In this document: in pieces, positions 15,117 to 21,354 of the stretch
How the letters are laid out: the number at the start of each line of letters is the position of its first letter
Numbering within the stretch: the first letter of the stretch is position 1
From: a virus
Virus record (IMG/VR): IMGVR_UViG_3300021589_000001
Location: 1-49,015 of that record
Length of the DNA stretch: 49,015 bases
Strand: one strand, 5' to 3'
Notes under the pieces: generated by a model
What the model saw: the letters and a program-made list of their open reading frames with translations, nothing else
Told to the model about the DNA's origin: nothing
Databases searched by the model: none
Translations under genes and position numbers: made by a program

Positions 15117-15351
15117 GTTCCCTCACCCTATTCTTCTGCTCCAATAGGTCCATTAACCCAGCTTTCATAATCTCCGTGGCTCCTATGGCTTCGTAGGCAC
15201 TGTCCGTAAACGCCATCAATAGGACGGTCGCCGCGCGTACCGCCTCATACTGTCTCTTTACCGGGTCATCACTCACATGCTTTATTGCTGTTGCCAAATT
15301 CCGCACCTGCTCCACTATTTCTGCTTCACCACTCTCCAATTCCGGCTCCAT
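15109..15351 (-). CDS. Small helical protein, unknown
   Basis: 80 residues from ATG 15351 behind AGGAGG. IVEQVRNLATAIKHV and YEAVRAATVLLMAFTDSAY are amphipathic helices. The C-terminus overlaps the next gene by eight bases. No family recognised. Confidence 0.55.
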   Translation of the reverse strand: MEPELESGEAEIVEQVRNLATAIKHVSDDPVKRQYEAVRAATVLLMAFTDSAYEAIGATEIMKAGLMDLLEQKNRVREHE

Positions 15352-15353
15352 CT

Positions 15354-15704
15354 TCACTCCCTCCTCTTAATGTAAACTACCCCGTCTTCCTTGACCTGCA
15401 CAAACTCCTGGTTCTTCGTATCCAATGCACCGACCACTCTTATCCTCAACTGTCCCATCCTCTCCTTCTGTACCTGGTAGTGCTCACCAATCGCACGCAC
15501 TACCGCTGCCAGCACTAACCTGTCCCTGCCCTGCATCAGCTGCCTCACTGCATCCCTAATCTGGGTATTTGTGACTCCTAACTTATTGGAGCCACGTCCC
15601 CTTGCCCGCTCTAGGCTCTGCTTCTCATACATCCTATACACCTGCGCCAGGTCCTGAGGGTTGTTAACCCTCGCATCACTACCCTCTTTTTCCTTTTCTC
15701 CCAT
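15354..15704 (-). CDS. Winged-helix protein, paralogue of 19400-19720
   Basis: 116 residues. DLAQVYRMYEKQSLERARG, TNTQIRDAVRQLM, RLVLAAVVRAI, then LRIRVVGALDTKNQEFVQVK and a VVYIKRR wing. The gene at 19400-19720 matches segment by segment (SNSEIRNSVKKLL, RVLLSAIVKYY, VRVITALNIKDSNFKLVK). It is probably a sequence-specific DNA-binding regulator. A double hairpin lies just upstream (15723-15773). Confidence 0.7.
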   Translation of the reverse strand: MGEKEKEGSDARVNNPQDLAQVYRMYEKQSLERARGRGSNKLGVTNTQIRDAVRQLMQGRDRLVLAAVVRAIGEHYQVQKERMGQLRIRVVGALDTKNQEFVQVKEDGVVYIKRRE

Positions 15705-15722
15705 CTACACACACCTCCTTAG

Positions 15723-15773
15723 GGTACCTCGCGGGTACCCAGGCTGGTTAGGGGTGGTGAGCCACCTAACCAG
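15723..15773 (-). terminator. Double hairpin between early genes
   Basis: CTGGTTA (15744-15750) plus GGTGG (15753-15757) pair with CCACC (15762-15766) plus TAACCAG (15767-15773), a 12-bp stem with a 2-base bulge and TGAG loop. Next to it GGGTAC and GTACCC (15723-15740) form a second short stem. The first overlaps the stop codon of the upstream gene. There is no T tract, so this may be an attenuator or an RNA-processing site rather than a simple terminator. Confidence 0.45.
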
Positions 15774-15900
15774 CTAATTCTTCCCATTTCTTCACTATCT
15801 CCAGTGCCATCCTCCTCAGCACCTCATACCTCTCTGCATCCGGTCCTAACACCTTCAACAACTCCCTTGCCTTCTCATACTCCGGTGTTATCCGCTTCAT
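15766..15900 (-). CDS. 44-residue helical protein
   Basis: Frame MKRITPEYEKARELLKVLG continuing to KKWEELAG, starting at ATG 15900 with AGGAGGTGA seven bases upstream. It is short, charged and helical. The ribosome site and tight packing with the upstream gene support it as real. Function unknown. Confidence 0.6.
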   Translation of the reverse strand: MKRITPEYEKARELLKVLGPDAERYEVLRRMALEIVKKWEELAG

Positions 15901-15906
15901 GTGAAT

Positions 15907-16077
15907 TCACCTCCTAACTACCCTCAGGTCATATCCCTCTTTCTGCACTGCATCCAAGATATCCAAGAACAAATACCCGTTCCATGCCTCGTTACCTTCT
16001 CTGGACTCATCGTTCCAGAAGCCATCAGCATGCTTCTCTATCGCCCTAAACACTATCTCCAGTTCCTCTTCCTTCAT
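15907..16077 (-). CDS. 56-residue protein, unknown
   Basis: Frame MKEEELEIVFRAIEKHADG, then WNDESREGNEAWNGYLFLD and VVRR, from ATG 16077. It lies with two-sided close packing among other small minus-strand genes. It is Trp/acid-rich and probably helical. Function unknown. Confidence 0.55.
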   Translation of the reverse strand: MKEEELEIVFRAIEKHADGFWNDESREGNEAWNGYLFLDILDAVQKEGYDLRVVRR

Positions 16078-16082
16078 ACACC

Positions 16083-16244
16083 TCACTTCCTCGCAGCCTC
16101 AACTACTTCCTGCCACACATCCCATGGTATCTCCACTCTACCTATCCTCAAGTCCTCCTCGTACTCCTTTATCACCACACCTATCTTCCTCACTATTACC
16201 TTCCACTTCATTCCCTCAGGTCCTTCTATTTCTATTTCCTTCAT
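16083..16244 (-). CDS. 53-residue protein, unknown
   Basis: Frame MKEIEIEGPEGMKWKVIVRK to WQEVVEAARK, from ATG 16244 with GGAGGTGATG upstream. It has a beta-rich start and a helical end. Function unknown. Confidence 0.6.
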   Translation of the reverse strand: MKEIEIEGPEGMKWKVIVRKIGVVIKEYEEDLRIGRVEIPWDVWQEVVEAARK

Positions 16245-16250
16245 ACACCA

Positions 16251-16571
16251 TCACCTCCTCAATTCTTCCTCATACTCCTTAGCCAACTTCTCTACTTCCT
16301 CATCATTTTCCCTCAATACCCTCGCATACTCTTCTGCCAGCTCCTCAACTTCCTTTGTCCTCTGAGTTTTCTTTGTTTCCTTTGGTTTCCTCTCTTTCTT
16401 AGGTTTATCATAGGACCAGGGGCGTAACCCTCTTGCACCTCTTCTCTGAGTGCTCATCTGCCATATCCTCTCGCGGTCCTCAAACACCTCATTCAGTGCC
16501 TCATCCATATCCCTGTACTTCCCTTCCTCAACCATCCTTTCTAATACAGTTGTAAGGCACTCCGCTTTCAT
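16251..16571 (-). CDS. Charged coiled-coil protein
   Basis: 106 residues from ATG 16571, overlapping the upstream stop (ATGA) and following GGAGGTGAGG. The middle is very basic (KPKKERKPKETKKTQRTK) and the end very acidic (EELAEEYARVLRENDEEVEK). It may be a nucleic-acid-associated scaffold. Function unknown. Confidence 0.6.
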   Translation of the reverse strand: MKAECLTTVLERMVEEGKYRDMDEALNEVFEDRERIWQMSTQRRGARGLRPWSYDKPKKERKPKETKKTQRTKEVEELAEEYARVLRENDEEVEKLAKEYEEELRR

Positions 16572-16714
16572 CTCTTCCTCACCTCCTCCATACATACACT
16601 GCCCCCGTGTATATCCTTACGTAGCGCTCTTACTACTATCCTCGCTTCCTTCACATCTATTCCTAACTCCCTTGCTACCTCCTTAACCAAACTCCAATAC
16701 TCCTTTCTATCCAT
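16568..16714 (-). CDS. 48-residue helical protein
   Basis: Frame MDRKEYWSLVKEVARELG then VKEARIVVRALRKDIHGG to EEVRKR, from ATG 16714 with GGGAGGTGAG upstream. It is a possible small DNA-binding helix bundle. Function unknown. Confidence 0.6.
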   Translation of the reverse strand: MDRKEYWSLVKEVARELGIDVKEARIVVRALRKDIHGGSVCMEEVRKR

Positions 16715-16719
16715 GCTTC

Positions 16720-16956
16720 TCACCTCCCTTCATCCAACACCAACACATTGCCTTCGACCCAAAAGCTTGCTTCCTTCAGTACCTCTGGAATCAGTCTACC
16801 CACTCTTTTCTCGAACTCATCACCAAACTGCTCGTAGTTGTCCGACGCCTTCTCGCTCAATACCAGTTCCGCGGGCGTTAACCCTCGTATCACACCACGC
16901 CATGTTAAACCATCTGTACTCAGTTCTATGCTTACCTTCCTACCATACACCTTCAT
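16720..16956 (-). CDS. Small protein, unknown
   Basis: 78 residues: MKVYGRKVSIELSTDGLTW, then VIRGLTPAELVLSEKASDN and a strand-rich end (FWVEGNVLVLDEGR). The pattern strand-strand-helix-strand is compact. The start overlaps the previous stop. No family recognised. Confidence 0.6.
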   Translation of the reverse strand: MKVYGRKVSIELSTDGLTWRGVIRGLTPAELVLSEKASDNYEQFGDEFEKRVGRLIPEVLKEASFWVEGNVLVLDEGR

Positions 16957-17171
16957 ACCTCATCACCCCGCTCATGTTCCTCAATTGCCTCTACTATCTT
17001 CCCTAACACAAACCCTACATCCGATATCTCCTCACCGCATACCCACATCTTCACTGTTTCCTTGAACACTCTCTCTATAGCCAAATACCACTGCTGTGTT
17101 CCTCTAACTTCCTTCGACGCCCTCAATACTGCTTGCTCTACATCTATTTCCCTCTTCTCGCATACATTCAT
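16953..17171 (-). CDS. Small helical protein, tandem copy B
   Basis: 72 residues. VCEKREIDVEQAVLRASKEV, TQQWYLAIERVFKETVKMW and VGFVLGKIVEAIEE run parallel to copy A directly upstream. The two overlap by four bases. Function unknown. Confidence 0.7.
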   Translation of the reverse strand: MNVCEKREIDVEQAVLRASKEVRGTQQWYLAIERVFKETVKMWVCGEEISDVGFVLGKIVEAIEEHERGDEV

Positions 17172-17386
17172 TCCTCATCACCTTCCTCCATAGCCGCTTC
17201 CAATGCTTCCGCTAATACATATCCCATATCTTCCGCCCCACCGACACACAGATACAACTTAACAATCTCCCTAAAGACCCTCTCAACAGCCTGGCCCCAC
17301 TGCTCTGTGCCCTGTGTTTCTCTCACTGCTTTCTTCATTGCTTGTTCTACTTCCATTCTCCTTTTCTCACATACATCCATTTCCAT
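17168..17386 (-). CDS. Small helical protein, tandem copy A
   Basis: 72 residues. VCEKRRMEVEQAMKKAVRE, TEQWGQAVERVFREIVKLY and MGYVLAEALEAAMEE parallel copy B. A shared Cys near the N-terminus and a Trp in TxQW are kept. This is a recent-looking tandem duplication. Function unknown. Confidence 0.7.
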   Translation of the reverse strand: MEMDVCEKRRMEVEQAMKKAVRETQGTEQWGQAVERVFREIVKLYLCVGGAEDMGYVLAEALEAAMEEGDEE

Positions 17387-17397
17387 CGCCTCCTTGT

Positions 17398-17631
17398 CTA
17401 CAAACTATTTACTAATGCATCCCTATCAATCTCTCCACTCCAAAGTTTTACACCCTTCATATGTTCACACACCCAATCCACTGCCTTTACCGCCAGTACC
17501 GCCTTCCATTCTGCATACTTCGCCTGTTCCTCTTTGGTCAGCCCGCCGAGTTTATCTACGTTCCTCGCTTGCTTTAAGTCTTCTACTGCCTGTTCCAACA
17601 TTCTTATTACCAAATCTACATCTATACACAT
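17398..17631 (-). CDS. Small helical protein, unknown
   Basis: 77 residues. LVIRMLEQAVEDLKQARN and VLAVKAVDWVCEHMK faintly resemble VIEWLETAIEKLKEG and ATRAVEWAYRRLK of the 50-residue gene at 18050-18202, so the two may be distant paralogues. Function unknown. Confidence 0.55.
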   Translation of the reverse strand: MCIDVDLVIRMLEQAVEDLKQARNVDKLGGLTKEEQAKYAEWKAVLAVKAVDWVCEHMKGVKLWSGEIDRDALVNSL

Positions 17632-17637
17632 GTTCCA

Positions 17638-18030
17638 TCACCTCCTTTTTACCATTTCTATCAGCCAAGTCTGCCCTTCATCCCATTCATTTACCAATTC
17701 CTCTTTTCTACATACCCAACCATTCATCTCAAGCCATCCAAAGAACTCCATCCATCTCTGTTTTTTATCGTAGCAATGAACCCTTAGCCTCGCTCCTTTC
17801 CTGCATACCCTATCTACTTCTATAGCCAGCGGCTTCAGCCATTCTCTTTCTAACTCTACGAACAACTGCCCTATCCATATCTCATCTACCTCATTGTTAC
17901 CCACTGGCAGTTTGTCTTTGGGCCATTCCCACTGTACTACGCCTTCGTATGCCTCCCTGTCCAGATGTATCCAGTCGCTGTCTTCGCTTATCCAATACTC
18001 TCTGGGTCCACTTCCTATATCTAATTTCAT
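17638..18030 (-). CDS. Minimal SAM-dependent methyltransferase-like protein
   Basis: 130 residues. KLDIGSGPREYW corresponds to the glycine-rich SAM-binding motif I; IHLDREAYEGVVQWEWP and LPVGNNEVDEIWIGQLF to the post-motif strands with the acidic residue; EVDRVCRKGARLRVHCYD to the later helix-strand. This is the Methyltransf_11 layout seen in very short viral or archaeal enzymes; the C-terminal part is clipped compared with cellular class I enzymes. The substrate cannot be read from sequence. It is among the first early genes, which would suit host take-over or DNA/RNA modification. Confidence 0.65.
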   Translation of the reverse strand: MKLDIGSGPREYWISEDSDWIHLDREAYEGVVQWEWPKDKLPVGNNEVDEIWIGQLFVELEREWLKPLAIEVDRVCRKGARLRVHCYDKKQRWMEFFGWLEMNGWVCRKEELVNEWDEGQTWLIEMVKRR

Positions 18031-18049
18031 TTTCTTACCTCCAGTTCAT

Positions 18050-18202
18050 TCATTTCCTTTTTAAACGCCTATACGCCCATTCTACTGCCCTTGTTGCCGT
18101 TTTCTCGTCTCCTTCCTTCAGTTTCTCTATAGCTGTCTCCAGCCATTCTATTACTAGCCCCCTGTCCTTTGCATTCTGTCTGATTTCATTTCTTTTTTTC
18201 AT
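18050..18202 (-). CDS. 50-residue helical protein, first gene of early cluster
   Basis: Frame MKKRNEIRQNAKDRG, VIEWLETAIEKLKEG, ATRAVEWAYRRLKRK, from ATG 18202. GGAGGGAAAGG lies upstream. It is strongly basic at both ends. As the first gene after the control region it is probably made early. Function unknown. Confidence 0.6.
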   Translation of the reverse strand: MKKRNEIRQNAKDRGLVIEWLETAIEKLKEGDEKTATRAVEWAYRRLKRK

Positions 18203-18361
18203 TTTGTTCCTTTCCCTCCATTTCCTTTCTTTTATTTCTTTTTATAAATAATTAAATTCTTATAATTTAAATAATTTTTGGTACCTAAGGAGTGTAGGAC
18301 ATAGGTAGCGTTACAAGTTAATACAAATGAAACTTTTTGTAATAACACGATATACTGTGGT

Positions 18362-18383
18362 TAAGGTCCTTTAATATACATGC
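18362..18383 (-). promoter_or_regulatory. 22-bp promoter-type element, early operon copy
   Basis: Minus strand GTATATTAAAGGACCTTA with GCAT in front; 18 to 20 of 22 positions agree with the copies at 776-797 and 33625-33646. It lies 160 bases ahead of the first early gene. Confidence 0.6.
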
Positions 18384-18405
18384 CTCGGTGAACTTTGTTA
18401 ACTTG

Positions 18406-18474
18406 CTCTACATCCTGGCCTGGATTGACTCTGTTAACTGGATTGCTTACTATGTACTCTGTTAACTTACACTA
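18406..18474. repeat. GTTAAC-centred direct repeats
   Basis: Three copies of ACTYTGTTAACTK occur at about 18406, 18437 and 18459. A further GTTAACAAAGT lies in the queD leader (near 731-740), and a variant CAACTTTGTTGAC is found at 33700. They are candidate binding sites for one regulator. Confidence 0.5.
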
Positions 18475-18660
18475 CCACTCCAGCTACGCACACTTGTAAC
18501 TTACTCTGGATGTAGTAAGATGTAAGATTTGAACGTTGAAGTGTGAGCGGTTTGTAATACGAAATCAAGAGAAAGTAAAATTTTGGCATCAGAATACTGT
18601 CAAAACGGCTACCTTGCCATAGTTTGAGACAGGACACTTAATATACCCACCTGGACTGCC

Positions 18661-18674
18661 GGTAGCATGCTACC
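18661..18674. promoter_or_regulatory. Perfect 14-bp palindrome
   Basis: GGTAGCATGCTACC is its own complement. It lies about ten bases downstream of the leftward promoter motif at 18684-18701, where transcription should start, as an operator would. Confidence 0.55.
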
Positions 18675-18683
18675 ATGGGTGTT

Positions 18684-18701
18684 TTATAAATAGTTTTTGT
18701 A
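18684..18701 (-). promoter_or_regulatory. Leftward promoter motif
   Basis: Minus strand TACAAAAACTATTTATAA, a good match to the BRE/TATA consensus of this genome. Confidence 0.55.
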
Positions 18702-18743
18702 CTTTGGCAAGCGGTTGATGGCTGCTGACTAGGTCGGAAGCTT

Positions 18744-18779
18744 GTATTACAATCTTACAAATCTGGAATTTTGTAATAC
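18744..18779. repeat. 9-bp inverted repeat with TTGTAATA arms
   Basis: GTATTACAA (18744-18752) and TTGTAATAC (18771-18779) match perfectly around an 18-base spacer. The arm sequence TTTGTAATA also occurs at about 18333 and 18551. Confidence 0.5.
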
Positions 18780-18844
18780 CTCGAGTTTTAGGTCAACCTA
18801 ACATTGGCGCCCAGTGTTTTGCAGTTGGCTCCGGCGGGCTTACA

Positions 18845-18864
18845 CTTTTAAAAAGGTTTTGTAA
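18845..18864 (-). promoter_or_regulatory. Leftward promoter motif next to the repeat tract
   Basis: Minus strand TTACAAAACCTTTTTAAAAG. It is followed by a G/C-rich leader (CCCGCCGGAGCC), so a stable or structured transcript may begin here. Confidence 0.5.
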
Positions 18865-18881
18865 CAAGGCTACGTTGCGGG

Positions 18882-19190
18882 TACCTTACCTAACCTTTTC
18901 CTGTCCTTTCCTAACCTCCACCTTACCTAACCTATCCTTTACCTCTCCCTGACTTAACCTATTCTATCCTTTTCCTCCTTTACCTTTCCTTAACCTCAGA
19001 CCTCCTAACCTCACTCCCAGACCTAACCCACTCCGCACCCGTTACCTTACCTACAGGTTTTACCTTACCTCGCCTCTACCTTACCTTCTCCTGACCTAAC
19101 CTTTTACATTTTTTCTGACCTCTACCTACCTTCCTCACCTAAACCTCTCCTCGACCTCTCCCGACCTTTACCTCGCCTGCAACCTCCACT
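18882..19190. repeat. Degenerate TAACCT repeat tract
   Basis: About 300 bases, almost all C and T on the plus strand, built from roughly 25 irregular copies of YWACCT, often as ACCTTACCTAACCT. The complement reads AGGTTAGGTAAGG. Copies are unequally spaced and differ, so this is not a CRISPR array. A purine/pyrimidine tract of this kind next to divergent promoters fits an iteron-type origin, a terminase or partition recognition region, or an unwinding element. Confidence 0.75.
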
Positions 19191-19359
19191 CCAGTGTTTT
19201 CGGTGCCCCTACGCCTTAGTGTTAATGTAGGTGCCCCCCATACCTCTCGCACACGCCTTAGTTGTAGGATGCCAGGTGCCGGGTGCTATAATAATGATAA
19301 ACAAGTTTTGCAATTTCTTACTTTACTTTTAAGTTTAACATTAACGAGAGAAGAAATAA

Positions 19360-19388
19360 TGAGTAAGAGACTTTAAATCTCTTACTCA
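19360..19388 (-). terminator. Hairpin 3' of the winged-helix gene
   Basis: TGAGTAAGAGA (19360-19370) and TCTCTTACTCA (19378-19388) form a perfect 11-bp stem around CTTTAAA. It starts 11 bases after the stop codon of the minus-strand gene at 19400. It would act as a transcript end; an operator role is also possible because the spacer resembles those of the other palindromes. Confidence 0.55.
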
Positions 19389-19399
19389 ATCTTTATAAC

Positions 19400-19720
19400 T
19401 TATTGTTGTTTTATCCACACTCTGTTTCCACTATCTTTTACTAACTTGAAATTACTGTCTTTAATGTTTAACGCTGTAATCACCCGCATCCTGACTTTTC
19501 TGTAGATATTTTTGTCATTTTTCTTAACTTCATCGTTCACTTTGTTATCAACGTAATACTTTACGATTGCACTAAGTAAAACTCTATCTCTGTTTTTCAG
19601 TAATTTCTTTACACTGTTTCTAATTTCACTGTTACTTACTGTTAACTGTTTTCCTGCTTTTTGTCTTCTCTGTATACTTTGTTTCTCCAGTTTGTCATAA
19701 ATTTGTTCTAATGTAGTCAT
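19400..19720 (-). CDS. Winged-helix regulator next to the divergent switch
   Basis: 106 residues. ATG 19720 is chosen because MTTLEQIYDKLEKQS then aligns with the start of the paralogue at 7705-7998. Basic helix QRRQKAGKQL, SNSEIRNSVKKLL, RVLLSAIVKYYV, then RVITALNIKDSNFKLV and a short wing. The gene is more A/T-rich than its paralogues. It is isolated: hairpin behind it, 7-bp inverted repeat ahead, and divergent from the late operon. This is the typical position of the master early/late regulator. Confidence 0.7.
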   Translation of the reverse strand: MTTLEQIYDKLEKQSIQRRQKAGKQLTVSNSEIRNSVKKLLKNRDRVLLSAIVKYYVDNKVNDEVKKNDKNIYRKVRMRVITALNIKDSNFKLVKDSGNRVWIKQQ

Positions 19721-19735
19721 CTCTGTTTTTATCAC

Positions 19736-20013
19736 TCTCCTAACCCACCGCCTTACTCACTCTCTCCTACATCAACAGACTTAAAACAGTCTGTCTCATC
19801 TTCTCACCTACAATAATACCTTCTTTATATAAGTATTTAAGACTTGTGGTCTGTTCTATATTTCTTATAGTTATTGTTCAATAAAGTTTACATGATTTTG
19901 TTGTGTTCAAAAGTTAATCTACATTTTACATAACGAATTCTCAAATTTTAACACTGTTTACAATGTGCCAATGTTACAAAACAAATATATCAACCAAGAG
20001 TCAATGTTATACC
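19736..20013. promoter_or_regulatory. Divergent early/late intergenic region
   Basis: 278 A/T-rich bases. For the leftward gene there is a TATA-like TTAAATACTTATATAAAG near 19816-19833 and an inverted repeat ACAGACT/AGTCTGT (19775-19781, 19788-19794). For the rightward gene there is TTACAAAACAAATATAT at 19974-19990. No coding frame seen. Confidence 0.6.
19974..19990 (+). promoter_or_regulatory. Late-arm promoter
   Basis: TTACAAAACAAATATAT, the BRE/TATA motif in plus orientation, 24 bases ahead of ATG 20014. This spacing would give an almost leaderless message, in line with the lack of a ribosome site. Confidence 0.6.
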
Positions 20014-20316
20014 ATGAAAACAGCAAGTTTTCTTGAACCTATAGACGAGCTACCCGAAAGGGTGAAGAGACGTGGGCGGGTGTCACAGCCGATATTCCAG
20101 CAGTTTTTGGCGTCGGGGATGAAGATGGCGAGGGTGAAGGTTGAGGAGTTGATGCCGGGGAGGAAGCCGTCGAGTTTGATGGCGGTATTGAAGGCGTATG
20201 CCCTGAATCACCCCGAGTTGGGGGTTGAGGTAGCGATGGTGAATGGGCAGATATATTTGATGAGGACCCGGGAGCCGGGGGAGAACCAAGAGGGACGACC
20301 CGATTCAGACCAGTGA
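20014..20316 (+). CDS. Winged-helix-like protein, first late gene
   Basis: 100 residues. MKTASFLEPIDELPERVK, then VSQPIFQQFLASGMKMARV, SSLMAVLKAYALNH and a VEVAMVNGQIYLMRT wing. ATG 20014 fits the promoter 24 bases upstream; an earlier in-frame ATG at 19963 would lie before the promoter. It may be a DNA-binding regulator of the late operon. Confidence 0.65.
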   Translation: MKTASFLEPIDELPERVKRRGRVSQPIFQQFLASGMKMARVKVEELMPGRKPSSLMAVLKAYALNHPELGVEVAMVNGQIYLMRTREPGENQEGRPDSDQ

Positions 20317-20334
20317 GGCTGCCAGTGTAGAGAC

Positions 20335-20862
20335 ATGAAAATAGCGCACATCATACCTGCGTTTCCGAACTACCTGGAGTACACGGCAGTAGTAAAGACG
20401 TTCCCTGAGGCAGTAACCTATGCGCCTGTGACCCAGCCAGTTGTGGAGTTTGCGAGGGATGAGCCAATGGCAGGGAAGAAGTTGAGGGCGGAACTTTTGC
20501 CTGAGGACCCGGAGGAGTTTGATGTAGTCATTCAGGGCAGCGGAGCGTTAATCTCAACTAAGTGTCTGGCTACGGACTCGAGGGTGCACCGCATGTTTAG
20601 GAAGTGCTATGAAGGGGGAGGGGTGTGTGCTGCGATATGTGTTGGGGTGACGACACTGGGGTTGTGTTTGCTGTTGCACGGGGTAAATGTGACATGTTTT
20701 CCGTTGGTATGGGAAGTCCAGATTTTAAGGGACGCAGGGGCTATTGTCCATGAACTTCCAGTGGTAGCAGACAAACGCATCGTAACTGCCCGGGACCAAA
20801 TGTGTTCCTGGATGTGGACGAGGACAGTGAGAAAGGTAGTGGAGGAAGTATTTGGCCGGTGA
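20335..20862 (+). CDS. DJ-1/PfpI-like (class I amidotransferase fold) protein
   Basis: 175 residues. MKIAHIIPAF, EEFDVVIQGSGALIS, then GGGVCAAICVGVTTLGL, the nucleophile elbow of the DJ-1/PfpI family with its cysteine, followed by CFPLVWEVQILRDAGA and a late KRIVTARDQ segment that matches the family's 'TArgp' end. The family includes deglycases, proteases, nitrile and amide chemistry enzymes. No role in tailed viruses is established. It is the second gene of the late arm, ahead of the terminase. A link to preQ0 (a nitrile) chemistry is possible but only inferred. Confidence 0.7.
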   Translation: MKIAHIIPAFPNYLEYTAVVKTFPEAVTYAPVTQPVVEFARDEPMAGKKLRAELLPEDPEEFDVVIQGSGALISTKCLATDSRVHRMFRKCYEGGGVCAAICVGVTTLGLCLLLHGVNVTCFPLVWEVQILRDAGAIVHELPVVADKRIVTARDQMCSWMWTRTVRKVVEEVFGR

Positions 20863-20878
20863 TACAAAACTTAAATTT
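20863..20878 (+). promoter_or_regulatory. Promoter ahead of terminase genes
   Basis: TACAAAACTTAAATTT, 23 bases ahead of ATG 20902, with no ribosome site between. A leaderless start is likely. Confidence 0.6.
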
Positions 20879-20901
20879 ACTACCTCCGCCTATCTATTAC
20901 C

Positions 20902-21354
20902 ATGCAGTGCCCTATATGCACGGCAGGCGAGCTCGGCGCGACCTGGACGAGGGACCTGTTGGATGGGAAGCGGACTTTGGCGGAGGCAGCTGAGAGGTTT
21001 TCTTGTTCTATAGACCAGGTGTGGAGGCATGTTACGGAGCATGAGTTACCTGAGGCTGAGAAGTTACAGATGGATGTGCGGTCTAAGCTGTGGAAGTGTA
21101 TTAGGATTGCAGAGGATTGGCTGGCGGAATTGATTTTGACGGAGCGACCCAACTCCAGAACAGTGAGGCAAGTGGTTAGTTTGTTAGCGGAGATACGTAA
21201 GTTGTTGGTTGTATCTGCGGAGATGGAGGGGTCATTGCCAGTACCCGACGTTCAGATAGTTCAGATTAACAATGTGATGCAGACGGTTGTCGGGGAGCTT
21301 TGCCCTGTGTGCCAGGCAAAGGTTCTTAAGGCATTGGAGGTTGGGCATGAGTGA
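20902..21354 (+). CDS. terS: Terminase small subunit (probable) with zinc knuckles
   Basis: 150 residues. The start CPICTAGELG holds a CxxC, followed by a helix-turn-helix (RTLAEAAERFSCSIDQVWRHV TEHE in two helices) for DNA binding. The helical middle is an oligomerisation region, and the C-terminus has CPVCQAKV. The position directly before the large subunit with 8-base overlap and the HTH give the assignment. Zinc pairs at both ends are unusual for TerS. Confidence 0.7.
   Translation: MQCPICTAGELGATWTRDLLDGKRTLAEAAERFSCSIDQVWRHVTEHELPEAEKLQMDVRSKLWKCIRIAEDWLAELILTERPNSRTVRQVVSLLAEIRKLLVVSAEMEGSLPVPDVQIVQINNVMQTVVGELCPVCQAKVLKALEVGHE

Larger units (their letters stand above)
18203..19399. 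other. 1.2-kb gene-free control/origin region
   Basis: No convincing coding frame on either strand. From left to right it holds: an A/T-rich leader (18240-18290); leftward promoter-type motifs near 18268, 18330, 18553, 18684 and 18845; a 22-bp promoter element at 18362-18383 with a weaker copy at 18631-18650; three GTTAAC-centred repeats (about 18408, 18440, 18462); a perfect 14-bp palindrome (18661-18674); a 9-bp inverted repeat (18744-18779); a 300-bp pyrimidine-rich TAACCT repeat tract (about 18882-19190); partial direct repeats ACGCCTTAGT near 19209 and 19254; and a hairpin at 19360-19388. This is the divergence point of the two transcription arms, so it is the best candidate for replication origin and early switch. 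Confidence 0.75.

Noticed and set aside
18882-19190. CRISPR-like repeat array
   Set aside because: Units are six or seven bases, degenerate and irregularly spaced, without constant repeats and unique spacers.
19194-19376. 60-codon plus-strand frame in the control region
   Set aside because: No ribosome site, no conserved pattern, and it runs into the hairpin at 19360.
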